Below, in pieces: positions 1-8,678 of a stretch of DNA of 42,734 nucleotides. The DNA comes from Candidatus Gastranaerophilales bacterium (GTDB lineage: Bacteria; Cyanobacteriota; Vampirovibrionia; Gastranaerophilales; Gastranaerophilaceae), in the NCBI GenBank assembly GCA_944325175.1, contig CALUYZ010000018.1:1-42734 (forward strand), in the 5' to 3' direction. Made by a program: the position numbers and the translations under genes. How positions within the stretch are numbered: the first letter of the stretch is position 1; every line of letters starts with the position of its first letter. Below the pieces are notes generated by a model, which was not told the DNA's origin, searched no databases, and worked only from the letters and a program-made list of their open reading frames with translations.

Positions 1-14
1 TCCTTTCAACTTTT

Positions 15-185
15 TGCACCAATCTGTTTTATTTTGTTGCAACCCACCTAAACCCCAATATCCACAGCACCTTCCACTCACCCAAAAAGTTCATCCGCCC
101 CTTTTCCCAGCCTTGAACAAAATCCAAAACAATGCTATATTAATAAAAAGACCTAAAATGCACCAAACTTAAACATTTTGGTGCA
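15..185 (-). promoter_or_regulatory. Invertible-promoter-like module A (gene lies left of the window)
   Basis: Two 27-bp sites bound this leader: gene-proximal 15-41 (arms TGCACCAA and TTGTTGCA on the plus strand) and distal 159-185 (TGCACCAA, TTGGTGCA). The 11-bp cores, read in one sense, are ACTTAAACATT and AATAAAACAGA, so the central block agrees except for one base. A -10-like TAATAT (minus strand, 137-142) is 18 bp from TTGGTG of the distal arm. The segment 1-14 continues as the usual AGTTGAAAGGA ribosome-binding region, so a minus-strand prepilin-like gene should start just beyond base 1. The rest of 1-405 holds a palindromic repeat and a terminator; I see no gene there. Confidence 0.8.
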
Positions 186-267
186 TTTTTTATTATCAAA
201 TTCCCCCGCAAAGCATCAAACCATTTTATCACACCACCCCTTTTAAAACATTTAAAAAATGAAAAGT

Positions 268-307
268 TAGGTTGGGGTAGATATGATGGGGTAGAAACCC
301 CAACCTA
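268..307. repeat. REP-like palindrome, GTAGGTTGGGG type
   Basis: TAGGTTGGGG at 268-277 pairs with CCCCAACCTA at 298-307, with an inner GGGGTAGAAACCCC hairpin. Related palindromes lie near 1670, 8679, 27422, 27524 and 28888, all between prepilin-like genes. Short GTAGGTTGGG palindromes of this kind are known as REP-type elements, often mobilised by RAYT transposases; no such transposase is in the window. Confidence 0.7.
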
Positions 308-324
308 CAAGCTAAAAATGAAAA

Positions 325-349
325 AGCGTCACCTAAAAAAAGCGACGCT
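325..349 (-). terminator. Terminator of the prepilin-like gene at 406-1377
   Basis: AGCGTC (325-330) pairs with GACGCT (344-349). On the minus strand the stem is followed by TTTTTCATTTTT. It lies ~55 bp past the stop codon and resembles the terminators at 8752 and 28831, which follow other class I genes. Confidence 0.75.
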
Positions 350-405
350 AAATATAAAATAATAAAGTTGAAAAGATTGTCACATTTTAGCAAAATGACA
401 AATTT

Positions 406-1377
406 TTATCTCCTGATACAGCGCACATAGGCCGTACCATAGCGACCACTACAACTACGGCCACCATTACCGAAGCCCTGTATCCAGGCTAACCCAGAAG
501 TGCCCAGCGAAACGACCGAGCCCGACCAATAGGTTTCAGTATTTTTACCTAAGTTAATAAGAGGGGCATTTATAAATAGTGATGCAAGTTCATCTCTATC
601 GGGCAATCTTAAATCTTCTCCCATGGTTTTACATACTGTTGATGCATCAACTGTTCCCTCCGTTTCTGTATATTGTTTTACACGTGATGTATAATCTGCG
701 CTATATGGAACAGGCGCTACAACAACTGGGCTTTTGTTGTATAAAGCTGCAATGAAACCAACATCTTTACCTACTTGGTTTGGTCCCTCTGCGCCGTTTA
801 AGTCATATAAAAAATCAACGCACATTTTGTTTTGAACATAATGGTTGGCTGTTGTATCTGAACTGCATAATGGGTTATAGAATACTGCAATAGACTCGCC
901 ATTAACAGTTTCAAATGCAGCAGCTTTTGTGTCTGCCATATCGCCGGCTTCACCTTCATAATGTTGTCCGTTTAAAAGTTTTGGATTTAATTCACTCATT
1001 TTTGTTGGAAATGTAATTTCTGATGCTGAATCCAACGTTGTAATTTTGCTTGGCAACCCGCATGAGCTTAATTTATCAGGTCCGCAAATGTTATTAATTT
1101 TGTAAACTTTTGATAGTGCATCTAAGATAAAACTTTCAGCGGCGGTGTCTACGGTTTCTGCATCTGTTTCACCTTTTGTATATGTTCCATAACCGCCTAG
1201 GGTATTCATCTGCCCAATCGCTTGTGCTAGTCTTGCATGAAGAGCTTTTTTCTGCGCATCCCATGCCTTCTCGTTGACATTCACCAATAAACTCGGCAAC
1301 GTAATTGCTGCCACAATTCCAATAATCGCTAAAGTAATTAAAACTTCAGCAAGCGTAAAACCTCTAAACTTTTTCAT
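406..1377 (-). CDS. Prepilin-like surface protein, class I, with DUF1566/Lcl_C-like C-terminus
   Basis: 323 aa. The start is the ATG at 1377, preceded by GAAAGGAAAG; the longer open frame to 1485 only translates the leader. The N-terminus MKKFRG|FTLAEVLITLAIIG is a prepilin signal: peptidase cleavage after Gly6, Phe7 methylated, Glu at +5, then a hydrophobic helix to about residue 30. The middle has cysteine pairs (CGPDKLSSCG, PLCSS, KMC). The C-terminal ~80 residues (LRLPDRDELASLF, YWSGSVVSLG, AYVRCIRR) resemble DUF1566/Lcl_C, a C-type-lectin-like adhesin domain. The tail FGNGGRSCSGRYGTAYVRC differs strongly from paralogues. Family knowledge: export and assembly by a type IV pilus or type II secretion machine. 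Inference: surface ligand binding. It is the upstream member of a same-strand pair whose second gene lies off the left edge. Confidence 0.88.
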   Translation of the reverse strand: MKKFRGFTLAEVLITLAIIGIVAAITLPSLLVNVNEKAWDAQKKALHARLAQAIGQMNTLGGYGTYTKGETDAETVDTAAESFILDALSKVYKINNICGPDKLSSCGLPSKITTLDSASEITFPTKMSELNPKLLNGQHYEGEAGDMADTKAAAFETVNGESIAVFYNPLCSSDTTANHYVQNKMCVDFLYDLNGAEGPNQVGKDVGFIAALYNKSPVVVAPVPYSADYTSRVKQYTETEGTVDASTVCKTMGEDLRLPDRDELASLFINAPLINLGKNTETYWSGSVVSLGTSGLAWIQGFGNGGRSCSGRYGTAYVRCIRR

Positions 1378-1401
1378 ATTTTCTGCTTTCCTTTCAACTT
1401 T

Positions 1402-1570
1402 TGCACCAATTTGAGCAAATTTGTTGCAACGGTTGAAATGTTTATTGTTAGGGCATTTTGAAATAAGAGGAATGAAAAATACCATAATTTTAACATCTTG
1501 AACCGATGTGAAAATAATGCTATATTAAGAAAAAGAAGATAAATGCACCAAGATTGCTCATTTTGGTGCA
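1402..1570 (-). promoter_or_regulatory. Invertible-promoter-like module B, orientation toward its gene
   Basis: Proximal site 1402-1428 and distal site 1544-1570 are inverted copies with 8-bp arms and 11-bp cores. Read in the same sense the cores are GATTGCTCATT and ATTTGCTCAAA, sharing TTGCTCA. The interior is 115 bp. The -10-like TAATAT (minus strand, 1522-1527) sits 18 bp from TTGGTG in the distal arm and points to the gene starting at 1377. After the proximal site come AGTTGAAAGGAAAG and the ATG. Modules I and J share the TTGCTCA core. Confidence 0.82.
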
Positions 1571-1669
1571 TTTTTTTAGTTGAAAAAGTTCTTTATGTAA
1601 GAATAGCTAAGATAATAGGGTGGGTGAATATGTTGGGTGGGTGTGGATGTATGTGGAAGATGAGATTTT

Positions 1670-1693
1670 GTTGGGGTAGAAACCCCAACCTAC
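1670..1693. repeat. REP-like palindrome at the broken end of a pseudogene
   Basis: GTTGGGG (1670-1676) pairs with CCCCAAC (1683-1689) around TAGAAA, followed by CTAC. It is the same family as the palindromes at 268 and 27422. Recognisable prepilin-like sequence begins directly after it, so the repeat marks the 5' truncation point of the pseudogene. Confidence 0.7.
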
Positions 1694-1697
1694 GAGG

Positions 1698-2462
1698 GTG
1701 GGGGTAATGTTTTTTGATGAAAAAAGTAATGTGACAGAAGATATGGTGGTGGAAAAGTTTTATTTTGGATTTGTTGTCGAAGGTGTATAAGATAAATAAT
1801 GTTTGTGGGGCGGGTAAGCTTTTTGCTTGCGGGGTGTCAAGTAAGATTGCGAAGTTGGGGGCGGAAGGTGAAATTAATTTTTCGACAAAAATTGGTGAGT
1901 TAAATCCGCATTTGAAAGAGGGGCTAAAAAGGGAAGGTGAAAGTGGCGGTGCGGAAGATAGGAAGGTAGCGGGGTTTGAGAGGGGAGTGGTGAATCTGTT
2001 GATGTCTTTATAATCCTTATTGCGGGTCGGATACAAATTCTTTTCATGTGGCGCAGAATAAGATGTGTGTGAATTTTGTTTGTGATTTGAATGGGAAAGA
2101 AGGTCAAAATGCGGTGGGAAAAGATGTTGGGTTTTGTAATAAAACTCTGCTATTGTAGTGCCTGTGCCTTATAGAACAAATGCGGCAGTTGCTCTATTAT
2201 ATAGTTAAGATGAAAATATGCCAGATGCGCTAACTTTTTGTAAGTTGCAAGGTGAAGATTTAAGATTGCTCAATAGGGATGAATTTGCTTCAATGTTTGT
2301 TAAGGGCAGATTGATTAGTGGTTAAAGCTGCCGTTTTTGGATAAGTTCAACAGTTTCAACGGGGGCTTTCCTTTGCTTTGTTTGGTAGGGCATTTTGGCA
2401 ACGGCAATAAGGGGGCTGTACGCCCGTTTGCTTGGTGCAAGTGTTTGTTGAGTAGGAAATGA
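1698..2462 (+). pseudogene. Decayed class II prepilin-like gene
   Basis: Translated pieces match the family in order but in shifting frames. The first ~60 codons, including the prepilin signal, are missing. VTEDMVVE is followed by an extra A near 1752. A class II block reads LSKVYKINNVCGAGKL, then ends in a premature TAA near 2011 after loss of bases in the VNGES region. Later pieces read QNKMCVNFVCDLNGKEG, GEDLRLLNRDEFASMFVKG, FWISSTVSTG and HFGNGNKGAVRPFAW, with the family reading ending at TGA 2460-2462. The only long open piece is 82 codons (1765-2013). Expression as a pilin is not plausible. It could still donate sequence to paralogues by gene conversion. Confidence 0.85.
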
Positions 2463-2474
2463 ATTTCAAGAGAA

Positions 2475-3362
2475 TTAATCCAGTTGTTTGGTTTTTTCAA
2501 ATGCAACAAGTCCTGCGCCGATTACACCTGAATAGTTTCCTGCTTTAGCTTTTGAAACTTTTACAGGTGTTGTTACGGTATATTTATTAATATATTCTTC
2601 AATGTATTCAATATCTGCAAATTGAGCCATTGAACCTGTTAGGGCGATAACATCGGTATCAAAAATATTATTTAACCCTAAAGCCCCCATTGCAATGTAT
2701 TCATTCCATTTTACAAGTGCTTTTATGGCGTTTTCTTCTTTTTTGTCATATCTTTGAATAATTTCATAGCTTGAAATTGTTTCGCCGGTTATTTCCTCAT
2801 AGGTTAATTTTAAGCCTCTGCCTGAAGCGTAGGCTTCGTAACAATCGTAAGCGCCACAGGTGCATAGTCTTTTTTTATCTGTCGACATTTTAAAGTGCAT
2901 TTCACCGGCTGCGCCTGATTTTCCCTTTAAAAGAGAACCGTTTACTATAATACCGCCGCCAACTCCTGTTCCTAATGTAAGAACAATGGAATTTTTACAT
3001 CCCTTTGTGGCGCCAACTTTATATTCTGCCCATGCGGCAGCGTTAGCGTCGTTTTCAATAAAAATTTCCATTTTTTCGTTTAAGTTTTTAAAATTTATAT
3101 CACGATACCCTTTTGGAAGGTTGCCGGTGGAACTTAAAATTTTATCGTTAGAATTGTTAACGGCGCCTGCTGTTGCAATGCCCACCAAGTTTGTTTCATT
3201 TTCATAAGTTTTAATAATTGACTTTAAAACATTTTCAATTTCATCAACGGTTTTTGGAGTTTGCTCTTTTTTAACTTCAGACAAAATTTTTCCTTCTTCG
3301 TTAATTAAAGCATGGAATATTTTTGTTCCGCCTATATCAATGCCAAGTATTGGTTTTTTCAT
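2475..3362 (-). CDS. nanK: ROK-family sugar kinase, probable N-acetylmannosamine kinase
   Basis: 295 aa. The N-terminal phosphate-binding loop LGIDIGGTKIFHALI and the second ATP motif LTLGTGVGGGIIVNG are typical ROK features. ENDANAAAWAEY carries the catalytic Asp. The zinc signature appears as GEMHF followed by CTCGAYDCYEAYASG. Here Asp replaces the usual Gly before the third Cys, a mild deviation. The start codon overlaps the end of the epimerase gene by 4 bp (ATGA), so the two are translationally coupled. ROK kinases act on several sugars; ManNAc is inferred from the adjacent nanE. Together they would turn ManNAc into GlcNAc-6-P in the cytoplasm, for use of sialic acid or ManNAc. No nanA lyase is seen in the window. 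Confidence 0.8.
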   Translation of the reverse strand: MKKPILGIDIGGTKIFHALINEEGKILSEVKKEQTPKTVDEIENVLKSIIKTYENETNLVGIATAGAVNNSNDKILSSTGNLPKGYRDINFKNLNEKMEIFIENDANAAAWAEYKVGATKGCKNSIVLTLGTGVGGGIIVNGSLLKGKSGAAGEMHFKMSTDKKRLCTCGAYDCYEAYASGRGLKLTYEEITGETISSYEIIQRYDKKEENAIKALVKWNEYIAMGALGLNNIFDTDVIALTGSMAQFADIEYIEEYINKYTVTTPVKVSKAKAGNYSGVIGAGLVAFEKTKQLD

Positions 3363-4057
3363 ATTAAACCTTTCTTAAATTCTTCTATTATTTTATGCGG
3401 TCTTGTAACCATAGAGCCTATCACAACAGCATGTGCGCCAAGTTCAAAAGCTTTTTTAACATCTTTGTAATTTTTTGTTTTGCCTTCAAGAATGACAGGA
3501 CATTTTAATTCATTAACACATTTTTTTAGCAAGTTAAAATCGGGTTCATCAGGCATATTGGCAGTGTTTTTCGTATAACCGGACAGAGTTGTTGAAATTA
3601 TATCTGCCCCAAGCTCAAATGCTTCTTTTGCTTCTTCATATTCAGCTATATCTGCCATTGCAAGCTTATTTTTCGAATGAATAAAATTAATTAACTCTAA
3701 AACGCTTGTTTCTCTTTGTCTTTTTGTAGCATCAAAGGCAATAATATCTGCGCCTGCTTCAATTATGCCGTTTGCATCTTTAATTGTGGGGGTTATATAT
3801 ACCATTTCTTTATAATTAACAGGAATTATTTCAGGCTTTGTTATACCAATTACAACAACATCATCTTTAAATTTTTCTTTGGTATTTTTCACATCCCTGA
3901 CGCCTGCAAGCCTTAAACAGTTTGTTTTGCCCAAAATAACAATGGTTTCTATAAGCGAATTCATTGCAATTTCATTGTACAATGGCTCGTTTTTTTGAGC
4001 TTGCGATGAAACAATAATTTTATTTTTAATTTTTTCTATAATGCATTTTTTGTTCAT
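3359..4057 (-). CDS. nanE: N-acetylmannosamine-6-phosphate 2-epimerase
   Basis: 232 aa, normal for NanE, a TIM-barrel enzyme converting ManNAc-6-P to GlcNAc-6-P. Visible family motifs are the IIVSSQAQKNEPL start, AGADIIAFDATKR in the barrel core, ADIAEYEEAKEAFELGADI, TTLSGYT, ILEGK and a phosphate-binding GAHAVVIGSMVTRP at the C-terminus. The gene is first in a two-gene minus-strand operon with the ROK kinase. Its start faces tig divergently across ~117 bp. Confidence 0.93.
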   Translation of the reverse strand: MNKKCIIEKIKNKIIVSSQAQKNEPLYNEIAMNSLIETIVILGKTNCLRLAGVRDVKNTKEKFKDDVVVIGITKPEIIPVNYKEMVYITPTIKDANGIIEAGADIIAFDATKRQRETSVLELINFIHSKNKLAMADIAEYEEAKEAFELGADIISTTLSGYTKNTANMPDEPDFNLLKKCVNELKCPVILEGKTKNYKDVKKAFELGAHAVVIGSMVTRPHKIIEEFKKGLI

Positions 4058-4078
4058 GATTATAAATTATACACCAAA

Positions 4079-4109
4079 TTGACCATGTTTTTTATTTTTA
4101 AGTTATACT
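4079..4109 (+). promoter_or_regulatory. Predicted sigma-70-type promoter of tig
   Basis: TTGACC at 4079-4084 and TATACT at 4104-4109 are separated by 19 bp and lie ~65 bp upstream of the tig ATG, in the divergent region with nanE. The long spacer makes it a moderate match. Confidence 0.5.
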
Positions 4110-4174
4110 AAAATAAGTCATTAGTTAAATATAATTGCAGAAAATATCTGCAATGTTAGAAAAGGTGTAAAATT

Positions 4175-5470
4175 ATGTCCGCAAAAGTCGAAAATTTAGA
4201 AAAAAACGTAGTTAAAATTGATATTACCATTGATGCAAAGGAAGCTCAAAAAGCTTACAACAGCACAGTTTCAAGAATGTCACAACATGTTAACATTCCG
4301 GGCTTTAGAAAAGGTAAAGCGCCAAAAAATGTTGTTGAAAAATTTATTGGTGCAGAAAGAATAAAAGTTCAAGTTGTTGAAGACTTATTCCCTAGAGAAT
4401 TTGCAAAAGCGGTTGAAGAAAATAAATTAGAGCTTGCAATTCAGCCAAGTATTGAATCTTTTAACTTTGAAGAAGGTAAAGATTTAACAATTATTGCAAA
4501 AGCCGAAGTTAAACCGGAAGTTACTTTGGGCGAATATAAAAACCAAACAATAGAATTTGAAGCTTACAAAGTGCCCGAAAACGCTCTTGAGCTTGAATTA
4601 GATTCAATTAGAAGCCGTTTTGCAACCGTTAAGCCAATAGAAGAAGACAGGGCTGCAAATGATAAAGATTTGGCTGTTATTGACTTTGAAGGCTTTGTTA
4701 ATGGTGAACCAATCGAAAGAGGTGCAGGTAAAAATTACACCCTCGATTTAGGACATTCAAATTTTATCCCCGGTTTTGCAGAAGGCATCGTTGGGCATAA
4801 AAAAGGCGAAGAATTTATGATTGATGTAACCTTCCCAACTGATTACAGCGAAGAAAAATTAAAAGGTGCAAAAGCGCAATTTAAAATCAATTTGCATGAA
4901 TTAAAAGAAAGAATTTTGCCCGAACTTAACGACGAATTAGCTAAAAAAGTCGGCAAATTTGAAACAGCTGAAGATTTAAAGAAAGACATTACAAATTATT
5001 TGGAAGAATCTTCAAAAATTGAAAACGATAAACGCAAAATGGAAGCAATTTTCAACAAAGTTCTTGAAGAAGCAAAAATTGACATCCAAGATGCAATGAT
5101 TCAAAGAGAAATTGATGCCGTTTTTGCAGAAACAAGACAAGCTGCCGAAAGCCAAGGACATGATTGGAATAAAATTGTTGACGCTCAAGGCAAAGATAAA
5201 GTTGATGCTCAAGCAAAAGAAGAAGCAATCAGAAGAATTAAAAATTCTTTAATTATTGAAAAAATTGCTAAAGAAGAAGGCATCAAAATTGAACAAGGTG
5301 ATATTGTAGAACAGGTTTCTCAAATTGCTCAAGCATACAGAACCACACCTCAAGAAATTTTAAAAGAAGTTACAAAAAATCATCATTTCTTTACTGCAAT
5401 TACTCAACAAGCTGCAATTAAGAAAGTGAACGATATTCTTTTAAACAATAACACTTTTGTTGCAAAATAA
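4175..5470 (+). CDS. tig: Trigger factor, ribosome-associated chaperone
   Basis: 431 aa, as usual for trigger factor. The N-terminal ribosome-binding domain contains the signature loop GFRKGKAPKNVVEKFIG at about residues 43-60. The FKBP-type prolyl isomerase domain follows (DLAVIDFEGFVNGEPI, YTLDLGHSNFIPGFAEGIVG), then a long helical, charged C-terminal chaperone domain. It binds nascent chains at the ribosome exit and aids folding. AAAGGTG precedes the ATG. It is followed after ~31 bp by clpP and clpX, the classic protein-quality-control order tig-clpP-clpX. Confidence 0.97.
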   Translation: MSAKVENLEKNVVKIDITIDAKEAQKAYNSTVSRMSQHVNIPGFRKGKAPKNVVEKFIGAERIKVQVVEDLFPREFAKAVEENKLELAIQPSIESFNFEEGKDLTIIAKAEVKPEVTLGEYKNQTIEFEAYKVPENALELELDSIRSRFATVKPIEEDRAANDKDLAVIDFEGFVNGEPIERGAGKNYTLDLGHSNFIPGFAEGIVGHKKGEEFMIDVTFPTDYSEEKLKGAKAQFKINLHELKERILPELNDELAKKVGKFETAEDLKKDITNYLEESSKIENDKRKMEAIFNKVLEEAKIDIQDAMIQREIDAVFAETRQAAESQGHDWNKIVDAQGKDKVDAQAKEEAIRRIKNSLIIEKIAKEEGIKIEQGDIVEQVSQIAQAYRTTPQEILKEVTKNHHFFTAITQQAAIKKVNDILLNNNTFVAK

Positions 5471-5501
5471 GTATAATATAGATTGTGAAAGGAATTTATA
5501 A

Positions 5502-6089
5502 ATGAGTTTCGTACCGGTTGTAATCGAACAGTCATCACGTGGTGAAAGGTCTTTTGATATTTTTTCAAGACTTTTAAGGGAAAGAATTATATTTTTAGGC
5601 ACACCTATTGATGATATGGTTGCAAACTTAGTTGTTGCACAGCTTTTATTGTTGGATTCAGAAAACCCTGAAAAAGATATTATGTTATACATAAATTCTC
5701 CGGGTGGTTCTGTTACCGCAGGCTTTGCAATTTATGACACAATGCAACATATAAGATCTGACGTTTCAACAATTTGCTTAGGTCAAGCTGCTTCAATGGG
5801 GGCTTTTCTTCTGTCATCAGGCACCAAAGGCAAACGTTTGGCGCTTCCACATTCAAGAGTTTTAATTCACCAACCCTTAGGCGGGGCGCAAGGTCAAGCA
5901 ACCGATATTGAAATTCAAGCAGCTGAAATTATCAGAATTAAAAAATCATTAAATGAAATTTTAGCTCAAAACACAGGACAATCTATTAAAAAGATTGAAA
6001 AAGATACTGACAGGGACTATATCATGACCCCTGAAGAAGCGCTTGAATATGGCATGATTGACAAAATCATTACAAAAGAAAGCGTTTAA
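5502..6089 (+). CDS. clpP: ATP-dependent Clp protease proteolytic subunit
   Basis: 195 aa. Catalytic triad visible as Ser98 ([11 protein letters not shown]), His123 ([14 protein letters not shown]) and Asp172 ([15 protein letters not shown]). [18 protein letters not shown] is the oxyanion and strand region. The 14-mer serine protease degrades substrates unfolded by ClpX, encoded 18 bp downstream. The start is preceded by GAAAGGA. The N-terminal [20 protein letters not shown] matches the axial-loop start of the family. Cytoplasmic. Confidence 0.97.
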   Translation: MSFVPVVIEQSSRGERSFDIFSRLLRERIIFLGTPIDDMVANLVVAQLLLLDSENPEKDIMLYINSPGGSVTAGFAIYDTMQHIRSDVSTICLGQAASMGAFLLSSGTKGKRLALPHSRVLIHQPLGGAQGQATDIEIQAAEIIRIKKSLNEILAQNTGQSIKKIEKDTDRDYIMTPEEALEYGMIDKIITKESV

Positions 6090-6107
6090 AAATAGGAGCA
6101 AAAAGTA

Positions 6108-7421
6108 ATGCCAAAATCAGATGATCCAAATTTAAAATGTTCCTTTTGCGGAAAAACTCAAGATCAGGTTAAAAAGCTTATTGCTGGTCCTGATGTATGC
6201 ATTTGTGATGAATGTATTGAGCTTTGCAATGAAATTTTAGATGAGGAATTATTTAACGTAAAACAAGAAGAAAAGGTTTCTGATATTGAACAGGCTGTGG
6301 AATCTGTTCCAAAGCCTCAAGAAATTAAGGCCTTTTTAGATGAGCATATTGTAGGGCAAGACGACGCTAAAAAAGTTTTAGCAGTTGCTGTATATAACCA
6401 CTACAAAAGAATTGCCCATAATGCAACAGCAGAAAAAGATAAAAACGAAGTGGAAATTCAAAAATCCAACATCTTGCTTGTAGGTCCTACAGGTTCAGGA
6501 AAAACATTGTTAGCTCAAACTTTGGCTAAAATGTTAAATGTTCCGTTTGCCGTTGCAGATGCTACAACATTAACCGAAGCCGGCTATGTGGGCGATGATG
6601 TTGAAAACATTTTATTGAGATTATATCAAGCAGCAGATTATAACGCCCAAAAAGCAGAACGTGGCATAATCTACATTGATGAAATTGATAAAATTGCAAG
6701 AAAATCTGAAAACCCCTCAATTACAAGAGATGTTTCAGGTGAAGGTGTGCAGCAAGCGTTGTTGAAAATGATAGAAGGCACTGTTGCAAACGTTCCGCCT
6801 CAAGGTGGCAGAAAGCACCCGCATCAAGAATTTATTCAAATAGACACATCAAACATTCTGTTTATAGTTGGTGGCGCATTTGTCGGTTTGGAAAAAATTG
6901 TTGAACACAGATGTGGTGACGGAATGGCAGTTGGTTTTGGTTCAAAACCCGTTAGCCAAAAGGAAAAAGAACTTCAAGCTCAAAGATTGCTTAAAAAATT
7001 GCAACCCGATGACCTTTTGAAGTTTGGCTTAATTCCTGAATTCATCGGTCGTATTCCTGTTTACACAGTTTTAGACCCACTGGATGAAGCAACATTAAAA
7101 ATGATTTTAACAGGTCCTAAAAATGCGATTATTAAACAATATCAATGTTTAATGAAAATGGACGATGTTGAGCTTAAATTTGACGACGATGCGATTGATT
7201 TAATTGCTCAAGAAGCTCTGAAAAGAAAAACAGGCGCACGTGCGCTAAGGTCTATCGTTGAAGAAATTATGATTGATGTTATGTATGATGTACCTTCAAA
7301 TTCAGACATCAAAACCTTCACCGTAACAGCCGATCTTGTCAGAAAAAAGTGCAACGTAGCTGAAATAATAAAGCTTCCCACTATTAAAACCGACGAACAT
7401 AAAGCAGAAGATATAGCTTAA
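6108..7421 (+). CDS. clpX: ClpX ATP-dependent unfoldase subunit
   Basis: 437 aa. The N-terminal zinc domain has Cys11, Cys14, Cys33 and Cys36 (CSFCGK, CICDEC). The AAA+ module has Walker A GPTGSGKT, Walker [12 protein letters not shown], pore loop AGYVGDD, the substrate-binding RKH loop ([10 protein letters not shown]) and an arginine finger region near [12 protein letters not shown]. The sequence [10 protein letters not shown] corresponds to the family's IGF-loop region, which contacts ClpP. Last gene of tig-clpP-clpX; a strong hairpin follows. Confidence 0.97.
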   Translation: MPKSDDPNLKCSFCGKTQDQVKKLIAGPDVCICDECIELCNEILDEELFNVKQEEKVSDIEQAVESVPKPQEIKAFLDEHIVGQDDAKKVLAVAVYNHYKRIAHNATAEKDKNEVEIQKSNILLVGPTGSGKTLLAQTLAKMLNVPFAVADATTLTEAGYVGDDVENILLRLYQAADYNAQKAERGIIYIDEIDKIARKSENPSITRDVSGEGVQQALLKMIEGTVANVPPQGGRKHPHQEFIQIDTSNILFIVGGAFVGLEKIVEHRCGDGMAVGFGSKPVSQKEKELQAQRLLKKLQPDDLLKFGLIPEFIGRIPVYTVLDPLDEATLKMILTGPKNAIIKQYQCLMKMDDVELKFDDDAIDLIAQEALKRKTGARALRSIVEEIMIDVMYDVPSNSDIKTFTVTADLVRKKCNVAEIIKLPTIKTDEHKAEDIA

Positions 7422-7425
7422 AACA

Positions 7426-7466
7426 ATATAGCAACAAATGTTTAAAACTTGCATTTGTTGCTATAT
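7426..7466 (+). terminator. Bidirectional terminator after clpX
   Basis: A 15-bp perfect stem, ATATAGCAACAAATG (7426-7440) with CATTTGTTGCTATAT (7452-7466), then TTTTTAATTTTTTT. It separates clpX from the convergent prepilin-like gene, whose stop lies ~23 bp away, and can serve both. Confidence 0.9.
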
Positions 7467-7488
7467 TTTTAATTTTTTTAAGTTCAAA

Positions 7489-8454
7489 TTATTTATATAT
7501 GCATCTTATATAAGAAGTATTGGCACGCGGATGTCTGTTACTCATTCCCATAGTAAAATCTTGCCCCCAAGCCAAACCGTCTTTACCTTGTGTAATTATT
7601 GAGCTTGACCAAAATCCAACATAATCTCCCATATCAGTCAAAGGCGAATTTACAAATAAAGACGCAAGCTCATCTATATTAGGCAACCTTAAATCTTCGC
7701 TTTGTACCTTGCAAGCATAGGCGGCATCAACACCCGCAGCATCCGCACTATACGAAGGCGCCATATTTGCATTTGTTTTATAAGGTACAGGCGCCACAAC
7801 TACAGGATTTTTGTTATAAAAAGCCGTAATAAACCCAACATCCTTCCCCACTTCATTTGGACCTTCTTCCCCATTCAAATCATAAATAAAATTCACACAC
7901 ATCTTATTTTGCGCATAATAATTTACAGATGTACTTGAACTACAAAGAGGATTATAAAAAACAGCAACCGACTCCCCATTCACCGTCTCAAACGCCGCCG
8001 CCTTCGTATCAACTACACCCCCTTCCTCATTTACTTCATGCGCCCCATTTAATAATTTTTCATTCAACTCACTCATCTTCGTTGGAAAATTAATCTCAGA
8101 TTTTGCCCCCAATGTCGCAATTTTACTAGGCACCCCGCAAGCAGAAAGCTTACCCGCCCCACAAACATTATTTATCTTATACACCTTCGACAACGCATCC
8201 AAAATAAAACTCTCCGCCGCCGTATCAACCGTCGCAACTCCATCATCATCAGTTTCAAACTGACCATACCCACCCAACGTATTCATTTGCCCAATCGCTT
8301 GCGCCATTCTGGCATGCAACGCCTTCCTTTGCGCTTCCCATGCCTTCTCATTCACATTAACAAGCAAACTAGGCAACGTAATCGCCGCCACAATCCCAAT
8401 AATCGCCAAAGTAATTAACACCTCAGCCAGCGTAAAACCTCTAAACTTTTTCAT
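7489..8454 (-). CDS. Prepilin-like surface protein, class II, DUF1566/Lcl_C-like C-terminus
   Basis: 321 aa. The prepilin signal MKKFRG|FTLAEVLI precedes a hydrophobic helix. Class II markers are CGAGKLSACGVPSK and the VDAAYACK segment. The adhesin-like domain runs from about residue 245 (SEDLRLPNIDELASLF) through FWSSSIITQG to YIRCIYK. The hypervariable tail reads GMSNRHPRANTSYIRC. It is the downstream partner of the class I gene at 8877-9848 on the same strand and has its own leader module (8479-8649). AAGGATAG lies before the ATG. It shares the clpX terminator. Role inferred as an exported minor pilin or pseudopilin with a ligand-binding tip. Confidence 0.88.
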   Translation of the reverse strand: MKKFRGFTLAEVLITLAIIGIVAAITLPSLLVNVNEKAWEAQRKALHARMAQAIGQMNTLGGYGQFETDDDGVATVDTAAESFILDALSKVYKINNVCGAGKLSACGVPSKIATLGAKSEINFPTKMSELNEKLLNGAHEVNEEGGVVDTKAAAFETVNGESVAVFYNPLCSSSTSVNYYAQNKMCVNFIYDLNGEEGPNEVGKDVGFITAFYNKNPVVVAPVPYKTNANMAPSYSADAAGVDAAYACKVQSEDLRLPNIDELASLFVNSPLTDMGDYVGFWSSSIITQGKDGLAWGQDFTMGMSNRHPRANTSYIRCIYK

Positions 8455-8478
8455 ATCATTCTATCCTTTCAACTTTTT

Positions 8479-8649
8479 TGCACCAATCTGTTTTATTTTG
8501 TTGCAACCTACCAAAACCCCAATATCCACACCACCTTCAACCCACCCAAAAAGTTAATATGCCATTTTTTCTAATATTGAATAATATCTAAAACAATGCT
8601 ATATTAATAAAAAGACCTAAAATGCACCAAACTAAAACATTTTGGTGCA
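8479..8649 (-). promoter_or_regulatory. Invertible-promoter-like module C, orientation toward its gene
   Basis: Proximal site 8479-8505 and distal site 8623-8649 are inverted with respect to each other. Same-sense cores ACTAAAACATT and AATAAAACAGA share TAAAACA, a variant different from modules G and H (TTAAACA). The interior is 117 bp. The -10-like TAATAT (minus strand, 8601-8606) lies 18 bp from TTGGTG of the distal arm. The distal arms are perfect; the proximal far arm is the degenerate TGCAACAA form. The 422-bp gap 8455-8876 holds only this module, a REP-like palindrome and the terminator at 8752. Confidence 0.82.
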
Positions 8650-8678
8650 TTTTTTAATACCACAATTCCCCCGCAAAG

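Noticed and set aside
159..185. TGCACCAA...TTGGTGCA followed by T-run read as an ordinary intrinsic terminator
   Set aside because: It occurs upstream of genes, has a second inverted copy ~115 bp away with matching core, keeps a fixed 18-bp distance to a -10 box, and appears in reversed context at 10082. Termination may be a side effect.
1378..1485. Longer start for the prepilin-like gene at 406 (359 codons)
   Set aside because: The extension translates the recombination-type site and ribosome-binding region; all paralogues start at the MKKxxG prepilin signal. The same applies to 29015-29134.
1593..2107. Minus-strand open frames across the pseudogene
   Set aside because: They are antisense to prepilin-like remnants, low in complexity (Pro/His-rich) and have no ribosome-binding site.
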